Positions 9,981-17,799 of a DNA stretch of 46,439 bases are shown here, in pieces. The position numbers and the translations under genes are program-made. The DNA comes from Mycobacterium simiae. GTDB taxonomy: Bacteria; Actinomycetota; Actinomycetes; Mycobacteriales; Mycobacteriaceae. Within the stretch, counting starts at the first letter, position 1. The number at the start of each line of letters is the position of its first letter. Location of the stretch: contig NZ_VTZN01000021.1 of the NCBI RefSeq assembly GCF_008370645.1, positions 1-46,439 of the forward strand, written 5' to 3'. Below the pieces are notes generated by a model. It was not told the DNA's origin, ran no database searches, and saw only the letters and a program-made list of their open reading frames with translations.

Positions 9981-10313
9981 TTAGTCGGATGGCGGCTCGG
10001 CCGGCGCGAAATTCCAATTGTCGGGGTTCTTTGGCGAATACACCACCGGAAGCACCTGTCCCGTGGCCGGCCACTGGTCGACGTCGACGGCCATCCGCCG
10101 ATACACGGCGTACTCGTTGACAGCGGGTCCGTTGATGACGCCGGAGATGGTGACGAATTGCTCGCCAGTTTCCTCCGGTCGCCCGCTGACACCGGTCACC
10201 AACAGCGTGCCGCTGGCCAGGGCGCCGCGCGGGCCGGGGCGAATGAACCGCGGAGCAAGAAACACCGCGAGGACCGCAACCAATATGAAGAGCACACCCC
10301 ATTCCCATCCCAC
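9981..10313 (-). CDS. Small membrane-anchored conserved protein (Rv3136A-like)
   Basis: 110 residues. An N-terminal membrane helix (about 5-21: [19 protein letters not shown]) precedes a soluble domain. That domain has the pattern [21 protein letters not shown] and [30 protein letters not shown]. The last segment resembles small mycobacterial proteins that end in a [15 protein letters not shown] block. The function is unknown. It is divergent from hisN with only 23 bp between starts, and convergent with PPE51 with 9 bp between stops. The same arrangement occurs, from memory, for Rv3136A in M. tuberculosis. Confidence 0.8.
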   Translation of the reverse strand: MGWEWGVLFILVAVLAVFLAPRFIRPGPRGALASGTLLVTGVSGRPEETGEQFVTISGVINGPAVNEYAVYRRMAVDVDQWPATGQVLPVVYSPKNPDNWNFAPAEPPSD

Positions 10314-10336
10314 CCCGCCATGGTAGGACTGCTCGC

Positions 10337-11119
10337 ATGACTGCGGAGGATCTGCGCCTTGCGCTGGACCTCGCCGACCGCGCCGACGCGGTGACGCGCG
10401 CCCGGTTCGGCGCTCTCGACCTGCATGTCGACACTAAGCCGGACCTGACCCCGGTTACCGACGCCGACCGCGCGGTCGAAACACAGCTCCGTGAAACACT
10501 CGGGCGAGAACGGCCCGGCGACCGTATCCTTGGTGAAGAGTTCGGCGGAACAACCACCTTCAGTGGGCGGCAGTGGATCATCGACCCGATCGACGGCACC
10601 AAGAACTTCGTGCGCGGTGTGCCGGTGTGGGCCAGTTTGATCGCCCTGCTCCAAGATGGCATCCCGTGCGTCGGTGTCGTGACCGCGCCCGCGCTACACC
10701 GCCGGTGGTGGGCCGCGCACAGCCACGGCGCCTTTGCGTCAGTCAACGGCACCCAGCCGCGCCGGCTGTCGGTTTCCTCAGTGGCAGAACTGGATTCGGC
10801 GAGCTTATCGTTTTCGAGTCTGTCGGGGTGGGAGCAGCGCGGCTTACGCGAACGTTTCATCGAGCTAACCGATGCGCTGTGGCGGGTGCGTGCTTTCGGC
10901 GACTTCCTGTCTTACTGCCTGGTGGCCGAGGGCGCCGTCGATATCGCTGTCGAACCTGAGGTGTCGGTGTGGGACCTGGCGGCATTAGACATCCTGGTAC
11001 GCGAGGCGGGCGGGCAACTCACCGACTTGAACGGCACCCCCGGCCCGCACGGCGGCAGCGCCGTTGCGACCAACGGCCTGCTGCACAGACCGGTCCTGGG
11101 GAGGCTTTACGCGAACTAG
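10337..11119 (+). CDS. hisN: Inositol-monophosphatase-fold phosphatase, HisN-like
   Basis: 260 residues, the same length as Rv3137, which has been identified as the histidinol-phosphate phosphatase of M. tuberculosis. The Mg-binding motifs of the family are intact: GEEFGG with E67, [12 protein letters not shown] with D83 and D86, and the C-terminal [15 protein letters not shown] aspartate. The protein should dephosphorylate histidinol phosphate in the second-last steps of histidine synthesis, although other IMPase-fold substrates cannot be excluded by sequence alone. The ATG lies 23 bp from the divergent small membrane gene, so both share one short promoter region. The gene is isolated from other his genes, as in M. 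tuberculosis. Confidence 0.9.
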   Translation: MTAEDLRLALDLADRADAVTRARFGALDLHVDTKPDLTPVTDADRAVETQLRETLGRERPGDRILGEEFGGTTTFSGRQWIIDPIDGTKNFVRGVPVWASLIALLQDGIPCVGVVTAPALHRRWWAAHSHGAFASVNGTQPRRLSVSSVAELDSASLSFSSLSGWEQRGLRERFIELTDALWRVRAFGDFLSYCLVAEGAVDIAVEPEVSVWDLAALDILVREAGGQLTDLNGTPGPHGGSAVATNGLLHRPVLGRLYAN

Positions 11120-11324
11120 CCTGACGGTTAGGAACCAGTACGGATCGACACTGGTCATCGCGACTGGTATGCCGTGCGGCGTTACGCCTCAACCGATGAC
11201 GAACGCTGCTCAGCGTGCGGATTCCAGTTGGCGCGGTGGTATGCCGGCCCGGCCGGACAGCGGAGCCGGCGCCGGCTGCCTGGTTGACCAGCTTGTTGTG
11301 GTGTGAGGTATGCAACACGTGCTA

Positions 11325-11350
11325 GCTATCTTACTCCGGAGTAAGATAGC
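11325..11350. promoter_or_regulatory. Perfect 26-bp palindrome, candidate operator of fadE24-fadE23
   Basis: The left arm GCTATCTTACTCC (11325-11337) is followed without spacer by its exact reverse complement GGAGTAAGATAGC (11338-11350). It lies 38 bp upstream of the fadE24 ATG. A TTGACC at 11284-11289 might be a -35 element, which would put the palindrome between promoter and start. The length and perfect symmetry suit a TetR-family dimer pair. It does not match the KstR or KstR2 consensus. As a hairpin it would be too GC-poor for a typical terminator. Confidence 0.75.
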
Positions 11351-11387
11351 GTTCATCCGCATTGCCCCAACGACCGAGGCTGCTGAC

Positions 11388-12809
11388 ATGACCGACACAC
11401 TTCCCGCTGCTACACCTGCTTCCGGCCCCGATTCGGGCTCATCGCGGCCGCCCAGCAAACAACGCGGCCGCACGACCGGTGTCGGCCTGCAGCCGCACAA
11501 ACGGACCGGGATCGACGTCGCGCTGGCGGTCCTCACCCCGATCGTCGGCCAGGAATTTTTAGACAAATACCACCTGCGCGATCCACTGAACCGGTCCCTG
11601 CGCTACGGCGTGAAAACCGTATTTTCGACAGCCGGGGCGGCCAGCCGTCAATTCAAGCGGGTGCAGAACCTCCGGGGTGGCCCGACCCGGCTCCAGCCCA
11701 GCGGCAGCGACTACTTCGACCTCACCCCCGACGACGACCAGAAGATGATCATCGAGACCGTCGATGAGTTCGCCACCGAGATACTGCGTCCCGCCGCGCA
11801 CGACGCCGACGATGCCGCGACCTATCCGGCCGACCTCATCACCAAGGCCGCCGAATTGGGCATCACCGCGATTAACATTCCTGAGGACTTCGACGGGATC
11901 GCCGAGCATCGCTCCAGCGTGACCAACGTGCTGGTGGCCGAGGCGCTGGCGTACGGCGACATGGGACTGGCGTTGCCGATCCTGGCCCCCGGTGGGGTGG
12001 CGGCCGCGCTGACCCGCTGGGGCAGCTCCGATCAGCAGGCCACCTACCTCACCGAGTTCGCCGGCGACAACGTCCCGCAGGCGTGTGTGGCTATGGCCGA
12101 ACCGCAACCGTTATTCGACCCCACCCGGCTACAGACCACCGCGGTGCGCACCCCCTCGGGCTACCGGCTCGACGGCGTGAAATCGCTGGTCCCGGCGGCG
12201 GCCGAGGCCGAACTTCTTATCGTCGCGGCCCAGCTGAACGGCAAGCCAGCGCTGTTCATCGTCGAGTCGTCGACCAAAGGGCTGACCGTGAAAGCGGACC
12301 CGAGTATGGGCATTCGGGCCGCCGCGTTGGGCCAGGTCGAGCTCTCCGGGGTGTCTGTCCCACTGAGCGCCAGACTGGGCGAAGACCAGGCCAGCGACGA
12401 CGACTACTCCGAGGCGATCGCGCTGGCCCGGCTGGGCTGGGCCGCGTTGGCGGTCGGCACGTCACACGCGGTGCTCGACTACGTCATCCCATACGTCAAG
12501 GAACGCCACGCCTTCGGCGAGCCCATCGCGCGTCGGCAAGCCGTGGCATTCATGTGCGCCAACATCGCGATCGAGTTGGACGCACTACGGCTCATCACGT
12601 GGCGCGGCGCGTCCCGCGCCGACCAGGGCCTGCCCTTTGCTCGCGAGGCTGCGCTGGCCAAGCGGCTCGGCACCGACAAGGGCATGCAAATCGGCCTGGA
12701 CGGGGTGCAGCTGCTCGGCGGTCACGGCTACACCAAGGAGCACCCAGTCGAACGCTGGTACCGCGATTTACGGGTCATCGGCCTCGCCGAGGGTGTTGTC
12801 GTCATCTGA
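11388..12809 (+). CDS. fadE24: Acyl-CoA dehydrogenase FadE24
   Basis: 473 residues. An N-terminal extension of about 100 residues (KRTGIDVALAVLTPIVGQEF onward) precedes an acyl-CoA dehydrogenase fold, as in Rv3139. Conserved blocks include CVAMAEPQPLFDP in the flavin-binding middle domain, ERHAFGEPIARRQAVAFMCANIAIELDALR in the C-terminal helical domain, and LLGGHGYTKEHPVERWYRDLRVIGLAEG at the end. It probably forms a heteromer with FadE23, encoded 32 bp downstream, since mycobacterial FadE pairs often act as alpha2beta2 complexes. The start is placed at the ATG at 11388, after GAGG; an earlier ATG at 11310 would run through the 26-bp palindrome. The M. tuberculosis homologue is known for induction by isoniazid. 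Its substrate is not known. Confidence 0.93.
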   Translation: MTDTLPAATPASGPDSGSSRPPSKQRGRTTGVGLQPHKRTGIDVALAVLTPIVGQEFLDKYHLRDPLNRSLRYGVKTVFSTAGAASRQFKRVQNLRGGPTRLQPSGSDYFDLTPDDDQKMIIETVDEFATEILRPAAHDADDAATYPADLITKAAELGITAINIPEDFDGIAEHRSSVTNVLVAEALAYGDMGLALPILAPGGVAAALTRWGSSDQQATYLTEFAGDNVPQACVAMAEPQPLFDPTRLQTTAVRTPSGYRLDGVKSLVPAAAEAELLIVAAQLNGKPALFIVESSTKGLTVKADPSMGIRAAALGQVELSGVSVPLSARLGEDQASDDDYSEAIALARLGWAALAVGTSHAVLDYVIPYVKERHAFGEPIARRQAVAFMCANIAIELDALRLITWRGASRADQGLPFAREAALAKRLGTDKGMQIGLDGVQLLGGHGYTKEHPVERWYRDLRVIGLAEGVVVI

Positions 12810-12841
12810 ATCGTTATCTGAAACGAGCCGAAAGTCTAGTT

Positions 12842-14050
12842 ATGGCAATCAATCTGGAACTACCTCGCAAACTGCAAGCCGTGATGACACTGACGTATCA
12901 GGGCGCCGCCGAAATCATGCGGCCGGTCTCACGCAAGTACGATCTGAAGGAACACGCGTACCCCGTCGAGCTCGACACGATGATGAGTCTGTTCGAAGGC
13001 GTGGCGGACGCCAAGTCGACTGCCTTCGCCGGCGCCGACGCGCTCGGCGACACCGAGTCCAGCGGGGACAACCACAACGGCGGCAACATGGCCGCGCTGC
13101 TGCAAACCCTGGAGGCTAGCTGGGGGGACGTCGCGTTGATGTTGACGGTCCCCTACCAGGGTCTGGGCAACGCGGCCATCTCCGCGGTAGCCACCGAAGA
13201 GCAACTTGAGCGGCTGGGCAAGGTGTGGGCCGCGATGGCTATCACCGAACCAGGATTCGGCTCGGACTCGGCCGCTGTGTCGACGACCGCCACGCTGGAT
13301 GGCGACGAGTATGTGATCAACGGCGAAAAGATCTTCGTCACCGCCGGATCGCGCGCCACCCACATCGTCGTGTGGGCAACCCTGGACAAGTCAAAGGGCC
13401 GCGCGGCGATCAAGTCGTTCATCGTGCCGCGCGAGCATCCCGGTGTCACGGTCGAGCGGCTTGAGCACAAACTCGGTATCAAGGGTTCCGACACTGCGGT
13501 AATCCGTTTTGACAACGCCCGCATCCCCAAAGGCAACCTACTAGGCAACCCTGAAATCGACGTCAGCAAAAGCTTTTCCGGGGTCATGGAGACCTTCGAC
13601 AACACCCGGCCGATCGTTGCCGCCATGGCCGTCGGGGTTGGACGCGCCGCGTTGGAGGAGATCCGCAAGATTTTGACCAACGCCGGGGTCGAGATCGACT
13701 ACGACAGACCCTCGTGCGTCCAAAGCGCAGCCGCAGCCGAGTTCTTGCGGATGGAGGCTGACTGGGAGGCCAGCTACTTGTTGGCCTTGCGTGCTGCATG
13801 GCAGGCCGACAACAACATCCCCAACTCCAAAGAAGCGTCGATGAGCAAAGCCAAGGCCGGCCGGATGGCCAGCGACGTCACCTGTAAAAGCGTCGAATTG
13901 GCCGGCACCACGGGCTATTCCGAGCAGACGCTGCTGGAGAAGTGGGCGCGCGACTCGAAGATTCTGGATATTTTCGAGGGGACTCAGCAGATACAGCAGC
14001 TGGTAGTCGCCCGTCGACTGTTGGGTTTGTCGTCGGCTGAACTCAAGTGA
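12842..14050 (+). CDS. fadE23: Acyl-CoA dehydrogenase FadE23
   Basis: 402 residues (401 in Rv3140), an FAD-dependent acyl-CoA dehydrogenase. The middle domain has AMAITEPGFGSDSAA and INGEKIFVTAGSRATHIVVWAT. The C-terminal domain ends LLEKWARDSKILDIFEGTQQIQQLVVARRLLG, where E379 is at the position of the catalytic base. The start is the ATG of MAINLELPRKLQAVM; longer upstream reading in this frame lies antisense-like over fadE24 and has no homology. It follows fadE24 by 32 bp on the same strand, presumably as one transcript under the palindromic operator. It likely partners FadE24. The substrate is unknown. Confidence 0.94.
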   Translation: MAINLELPRKLQAVMTLTYQGAAEIMRPVSRKYDLKEHAYPVELDTMMSLFEGVADAKSTAFAGADALGDTESSGDNHNGGNMAALLQTLEASWGDVALMLTVPYQGLGNAAISAVATEEQLERLGKVWAAMAITEPGFGSDSAAVSTTATLDGDEYVINGEKIFVTAGSRATHIVVWATLDKSKGRAAIKSFIVPREHPGVTVERLEHKLGIKGSDTAVIRFDNARIPKGNLLGNPEIDVSKSFSGVMETFDNTRPIVAAMAVGVGRAALEEIRKILTNAGVEIDYDRPSCVQSAAAAEFLRMEADWEASYLLALRAAWQADNNIPNSKEASMSKAKAGRMASDVTCKSVELAGTTGYSEQTLLEKWARDSKILDIFEGTQQIQQLVVARRLLGLSSAELK

Positions 14051-14205
14051 CCGAGAGCCACACTGACCCCTTGAGGTCGGCGCCGCGAGCAACTGTCACT
14101 GTAGTCACAGGACTCTCTGCGGGCCAGGGTGTCCGTTCTGCCCACCTCATCGCGACAAAGTCGTTGCCGGCGTGGATTTGTCGTTTGCAGACGGGCGTCG
14201 ATCTC

Positions 14206-15042
14206 TCACAGTCCGACCAGACGATCGCACTGCTCCCGCAACTGCTGCCCCAAGGAATCGTCGAGGGCCAGCGCGGACGGCTCCCGAGTCGTGTTGTCCT
14301 CGAAGTACTGTCCGGTTGTGGCCGCCAAGCCGGCGTCGGCGGCCAAATACGCTAGACGGCGACCGCCCTCCTCGGGCGAAATCATGGTGAATCGTTTCAC
14401 CAGCGCCAGAACTGGTCGCGCGAACCACGGTGCTCTGTCCCAAATATTGGTGGCCACCATCCCCGGGTGCAGCACGTTCACCGTCACCCCGGTGTCGGCC
14501 AACTCGCGAGCCAGGTCGCGGGTGTACAGCACGTTGGCGAGTTTGGATCGCGAGTATGCCTTGATCGTGCTGTAGCCATGGCGGTACCCGAGATCGTCGA
14601 AGTCCAAGGTGCCCCGATAGTGAGCGGTCGATGCGGTGATCACGATCCGCGCGGGCGCGCTGGCGATCATCAGCGGCTTGAGCAGCTCGGTGAGAAGGTA
14701 CGGCGCTAGGTGGTTGACGGCGAAGGTAGCTTCGTAACCGTCCTGCGTCTCGGTTCGTGTGGCATAGACCGTGCCAGCATTGTTGATCAGGACGTCGATA
14801 TGGTCATAGTTATCCCGCACCTTAGCGGCAAGTGCGCGAACGGAATTCAGCGAGGCGAAGTCGCAGGCCAGGGTGTCCACGCGGGCTGCGCCGGCGCTGG
14901 ACACTCGAGCCGCCGCGGCTTCGAGTTTGCTTTGACTGCGTCCCGTGAGCACCAGGTGATTTCCCGAGGCCAGCTGTGTTGCGCATTCCAGCCCGATGCC
15001 CGCAGTGGCTCCGGTAATGAGGATCCGCGTCGGTTGAGTCAC
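14206..15042 (-). CDS. Short-chain dehydrogenase/reductase (retinol-dehydrogenase-like)
   Basis: 278 residues, classical SDR. The cofactor motif is TGATAGIG (10-17), NNAG is at 87-90, and the catalytic set is S138 (ITASTAHY), Y163 and K167 (YSRSKLAN). It resembles the retinol-dehydrogenase/WW-oxidoreductase branch and should oxidise or reduce an alcohol/ketone with NAD(P). The start is a GTG at 15040-15042; no strong ribosome site is visible. It is transcribed against fadE23 and divergently from fadB4. In M. tuberculosis, as I recall, fadE23 and fadB4 are adjacent and no SDR lies between them, so this gene is an insertion, or was lost there. The substrate is unknown. Confidence 0.9.
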   Translation of the reverse strand: MTQPTRILITGATAGIGLECATQLASGNHLVLTGRSQSKLEAAAARVSSAGAARVDTLACDFASLNSVRALAAKVRDNYDHIDVLINNAGTVYATRTETQDGYEATFAVNHLAPYLLTELLKPLMIASAPARIVITASTAHYRGTLDFDDLGYRHGYSTIKAYSRSKLANVLYTRDLARELADTGVTVNVLHPGMVATNIWDRAPWFARPVLALVKRFTMISPEEGGRRLAYLAADAGLAATTGQYFEDNTTREPSALALDDSLGQQLREQCDRLVGL

Positions 15043-15304
15043 CGCACCGCCTGAGCGCCGGTGTGGACAACAACGGTCGCCACGACAGTTTCCTCCTGCC
15101 CGCCGACCTTATGCGACGGCCAGCCTCTTCGAGCAGGGTACGCCGTCGATGTGATCGCGGGCGGCGGCGTCCACGGCGCTGCTCCTGGTCTGCCGGTCGA
15201 CGAGCCGACGCGTTCGCGGGGCGGCCTGTGGCACGGGTAGCGGTGCGTTCTAGATTGGGACGTCGGGGCTGAAAGCGGTTGACGCGGCTTGACAAGGAGG
15301 CGGC

Positions 15305-16276
15305 ATGCGCGCGATACGGGTAACTCGACTGGACGGCCCGGATGCGGTGGAGTTGGCAGAGATCGACGAACCCGCCGGCAACGGCGTGGTGGTCGATGTC
15401 CATGCTGCCGGCGCGGCGTTCCCGGACGCGTTGCTTACCCGCGGCCGGTACCAGTACAAGCCAGAGCCACCGTTTGTACTCGGAGCCGAGATCGCTGGGG
15501 TGGTTCGATCAGCCCCGCACGGTGCTCGCGTGCGCGCCGGCGATCGAGTCGTCGGCCTCACCATGCTTACCGGCGGTATGGCCGACGTCGCAGTACTCTC
15601 CCCCGACCGGGTGTTCACGCTACCGGACAATGTGAGCTTCGAAGCCGGCGCCGGCCTGCTGTTCAACGACCTGACGGTGTATTTCGCCTTGAGTGTCCGT
15701 GGCCGGTTGCAGCGCGGCGAAACTGTACTGGTGCATGGGGCTGCCGGCGGCATCGGCACGTCGGCGCTGCGGCTGGCGCCAGTGCTCGGGGCGTCGCGCA
15801 CCATCGCGGTGGTCAGCACCGAAGACAAGGGTGCCATCGCGACGGCGGCCGGGGCGACCGATGTGGTTTTGGCGGAGGGATTTAGGGACGCGGTCAAGGA
15901 GTTAACCAGCGGTCGCGGCGTTGACGTCGTCGTCGACCCGGTCGGTGGCGACCGGTTCACCGATTCCCTGCGCTCACTAGCCCCAGCGGGACGCCTGCTG
16001 GTCATCGGCTTCACCGGCGGTGAGATACCGACGGTCAAGGTAAACCGGCTGCTGCTCAACAACATTGACGTGGTTGGCGTTGGCTGGGGGGCGTGGACAC
16101 TGACCCATCCCGGCGCGTTGGCGCAGCAGTGGGGCGCACTCGAACAGCTGCTCAGTTCGGGCGAGCTGACTCCCCCCGAGCCGGTGGTTTACCCGCTCGA
16201 GCAAGCCGGCGCGGCGGTCGCATCGCTGGAGAACCGCACCGCCCAAGGCAAGGTTGTGGTGCGCCTACGCGACTAG
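15305..16276 (+). CDS. fadB4: Zinc-free MDR-family quinone oxidoreductase FadB4
   Basis: 323 residues, equal to Rv3141. It belongs to the medium-chain dehydrogenase/reductase superfamily, NADPH:quinone oxidoreductase branch. The N-terminal GroES-like domain has PFVLGAEIAGVV and GDRVVGL. The Rossmann domain has VLVHGAAGGIGTSALRLA (about 139-156) for NADPH. The C-terminus is NRTAQGKVVVRL. No zinc-binding cysteines are present, as expected for the quinone reductase type. Its historical name implies beta-oxidation, but the sequence fits reduction of an enone, enoyl thioester or quinone. ACAAGGAGG lies just before the ATG. Its neighbours fadE24-fadE23 suggest a shared lipid or aromatic substrate. 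Confidence 0.93.
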   Translation: MRAIRVTRLDGPDAVELAEIDEPAGNGVVVDVHAAGAAFPDALLTRGRYQYKPEPPFVLGAEIAGVVRSAPHGARVRAGDRVVGLTMLTGGMADVAVLSPDRVFTLPDNVSFEAGAGLLFNDLTVYFALSVRGRLQRGETVLVHGAAGGIGTSALRLAPVLGASRTIAVVSTEDKGAIATAAGATDVVLAEGFRDAVKELTSGRGVDVVVDPVGGDRFTDSLRSLAPAGRLLVIGFTGGEIPTVKVNRLLLNNIDVVGVGWGAWTLTHPGALAQQWGALEQLLSSGELTPPEPVVYPLEQAGAAVASLENRTAQGKVVVRLRD

Positions 16277-16693
16277 AAGTTGCAGAGCTTAAACAAGATT
16301 CGCGAAATCGCCGGCAATCGACTTGGCCGCCCCGTAGCAAGCGTAGAGGAAGAAGCCGAGAAATATCAGCAACCCCGTATTGGCAGCGATCGGATAGCCG
16401 CATGCGTTGACAATTCTGTCACCGTGCCGAGTGTTGCCAACGGATTTACCCCAGTCGTGTTCAGCCCGCCTGGCAGTGACGGCAAGCGCTAGCCACCGAC
16501 ATCGGCCGGGGCATCGCTGATGCCCTGTTGAGGCCGCCATTAGTTGTCGTTTTCGCCAACTTTGGTTGACAGACTGGCGCTCAGTGATTCAGCGCAAGGT
16601 CTTGCGCTCGTCGAAAACAAAAAGTAATGTCACTTTCACTTTCGTTGCTTCGCGGACCTCGTCGAAGGTCGTTCGATCCCTGGGAGCTCACGC
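16277..16693. other. Intergenic region and leader of the catabolic operon
   Basis: 417 bases. The minus strand between 16289 and about 16420 encodes a hydrophobic run (NTGLLIFLGFFLYACYGAA) that could be the end of a small membrane protein, but no credible start or family is seen. The last 130 bases are AT-richer. They hold the inverted repeat at 16591-16608, then a second weaker symmetric element around 16621-16636 (AAAGT...ACTTT), then GGGAG ahead of the ATG at 16694. This looks like the promoter and operator region. Confidence 0.55.
16591..16608. promoter_or_regulatory. KstR2-like inverted repeat ahead of the catabolic operon
   Basis: AGCGCAAG-GT-CTTGCGCT is a perfect 8-bp inverted repeat with a 2-bp spacer. 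Its inner 12 bases GCAAGNNCTTGC equal the core of the KstR2 consensus AAGCAAGNNCTTGCTT, but the outer bases differ (GC-rich instead of AA/TT). It lies 86 bp upstream of the first gene of an operon that itself encodes a TetR-family protein. A TetR-family operator is the best reading; which regulator binds is open. Confidence 0.65.
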
Positions 16694-17797
16694 ATGGAAT
16701 CCTTCGTCCACCTGCGAAAAGGCAGGACGCCACGGCGCCTGCACGCCGACCTCGACGGCCTCAAGGACGACGAGCTGGGCCGTGGTGGCTTCGTGGGCCG
16801 GACCGCAAACATCTACCGTCGCCATGATCCCACCGCGTACCGAGTTGTCGGCCCGTTGTGTCCTGTCGACATGTTGGCCGGCGAGCTGAAACCTAGTGAC
16901 GCCGTCGATGCCAACGGCGGGCCGCTGCTGATGTTCAGCAACGACGAGTGCCGCGTGCTGCTGAGCCGCCGCCACGAACCGATGCCGTATTACGCCCGCC
17001 ACGTCGACGGAGACCTGTTGTGCTTTGTGCACCGAGGCACCGGTCTGCTGGAAACCGAGTTCGGGCCGCTGCGCTACCGGGAGGGCGACTGGATCTACAT
17101 TCCCAAGGCGTGCACCTGGCGCCACGCGCCGGATAACGAGACCACATTGCTGATGATTGAGGCCAGCAACGAGTTTCGGGTACCCCCACCCGGCCCGCTG
17201 GGACGCCACTTCCCCTTCGACCCGGCGCAGGCCACCATCCCCGAGCCGGCGCCGATCGACAACGCTTTAGGGCTGGACGGTCGCGACGAATATGAGGTCC
17301 GACTGGTCCACCAGGGCGGCCCCACAACGCTTTTCTACCAACACAATCCGATCGACGTCGAGGGCTGGCGTGGTGACAATTTCGCGTTCACGTTCAACAT
17401 CGCCGATTACAACGTCATCACCTCCGACAGCGTCCACCTGCCGCCGACGGTGCATCTGTTCATGCAGGCCAGAGGTGTCTACGTGATGAACTTCCTACCC
17501 AAACCCGCTGAAGGCGTTGCCGGCACCGAGCGCTCGCCCTGGTATCACCGCAACGTCGACTACGACGAGGTCGCCTTCTTCCACGGCGGCTCGCTCTACG
17601 GCGTCCCGATGCCCGCAGGCATGATTTCCCATGCGCCGCAGGGAGTTCACCACGGCCTGCCGGAGCGGGCGCGCCAACATGCGCGCCGTAGCTTCGACGA
17701 GTATTCCACCGTCGACTGGCAAGTCGTCGCCATCGACACCCGCCGGCGGCTAACCCCGTCGGCTGAGGTGCTGGCCCACGATCTGGGGCAGCACTGA
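16694..17797 (+). CDS. Homogentisate 1,2-dioxygenase-like cupin ring-cleavage enzyme
   Basis: 367 residues; true HmgA enzymes are about 430-440, so this is a shorter relative. The start MESFVHLRKGRTPRRLHADL, with GRGGFVGRTANIYR following, resembles the compact actinobacterial members. Two cupin-like halves are visible. Candidate Fe(II) ligands in the C-terminal half are H285 and E292 in YHRNVDYDEVAF, plus a histidine among H313, H319 and H320 in ISHAPQGVHHG; human HGD uses a similar H-x-E-H set. It probably opens an aromatic ring bearing ortho or para hydroxyls. No maleylacetoacetate isomerase or fumarylacetoacetase follows, so homogentisate itself is not a safe substrate call. It is the first gene of the nine-gene operon, 2 bp ahead of the hydrolase. 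Confidence 0.8.
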   Translation: MESFVHLRKGRTPRRLHADLDGLKDDELGRGGFVGRTANIYRRHDPTAYRVVGPLCPVDMLAGELKPSDAVDANGGPLLMFSNDECRVLLSRRHEPMPYYARHVDGDLLCFVHRGTGLLETEFGPLRYREGDWIYIPKACTWRHAPDNETTLLMIEASNEFRVPPPGPLGRHFPFDPAQATIPEPAPIDNALGLDGRDEYEVRLVHQGGPTTLFYQHNPIDVEGWRGDNFAFTFNIADYNVITSDSVHLPPTVHLFMQARGVYVMNFLPKPAEGVAGTERSPWYHRNVDYDEVAFFHGGSLYGVPMPAGMISHAPQGVHHGLPERARQHARRSFDEYSTVDWQVVAIDTRRRLTPSAEVLAHDLGQH

Positions 17798-17799
17798 TC

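Noticed and set aside
12083..12841. Long in-frame extension upstream of fadE23
   Set aside because: It reads through fadE24 in another frame with arginine-rich sequence typical of high-GC shadow translation; the ATG at 12842 fits the family N-terminus.
16289..16540. Leftward 83-codon frame with a hydrophobic run, possible small membrane protein
   Set aside because: No ribosome site, N-terminal half not protein-like, and it overlaps the leader region of unknown function; kept only as a note.
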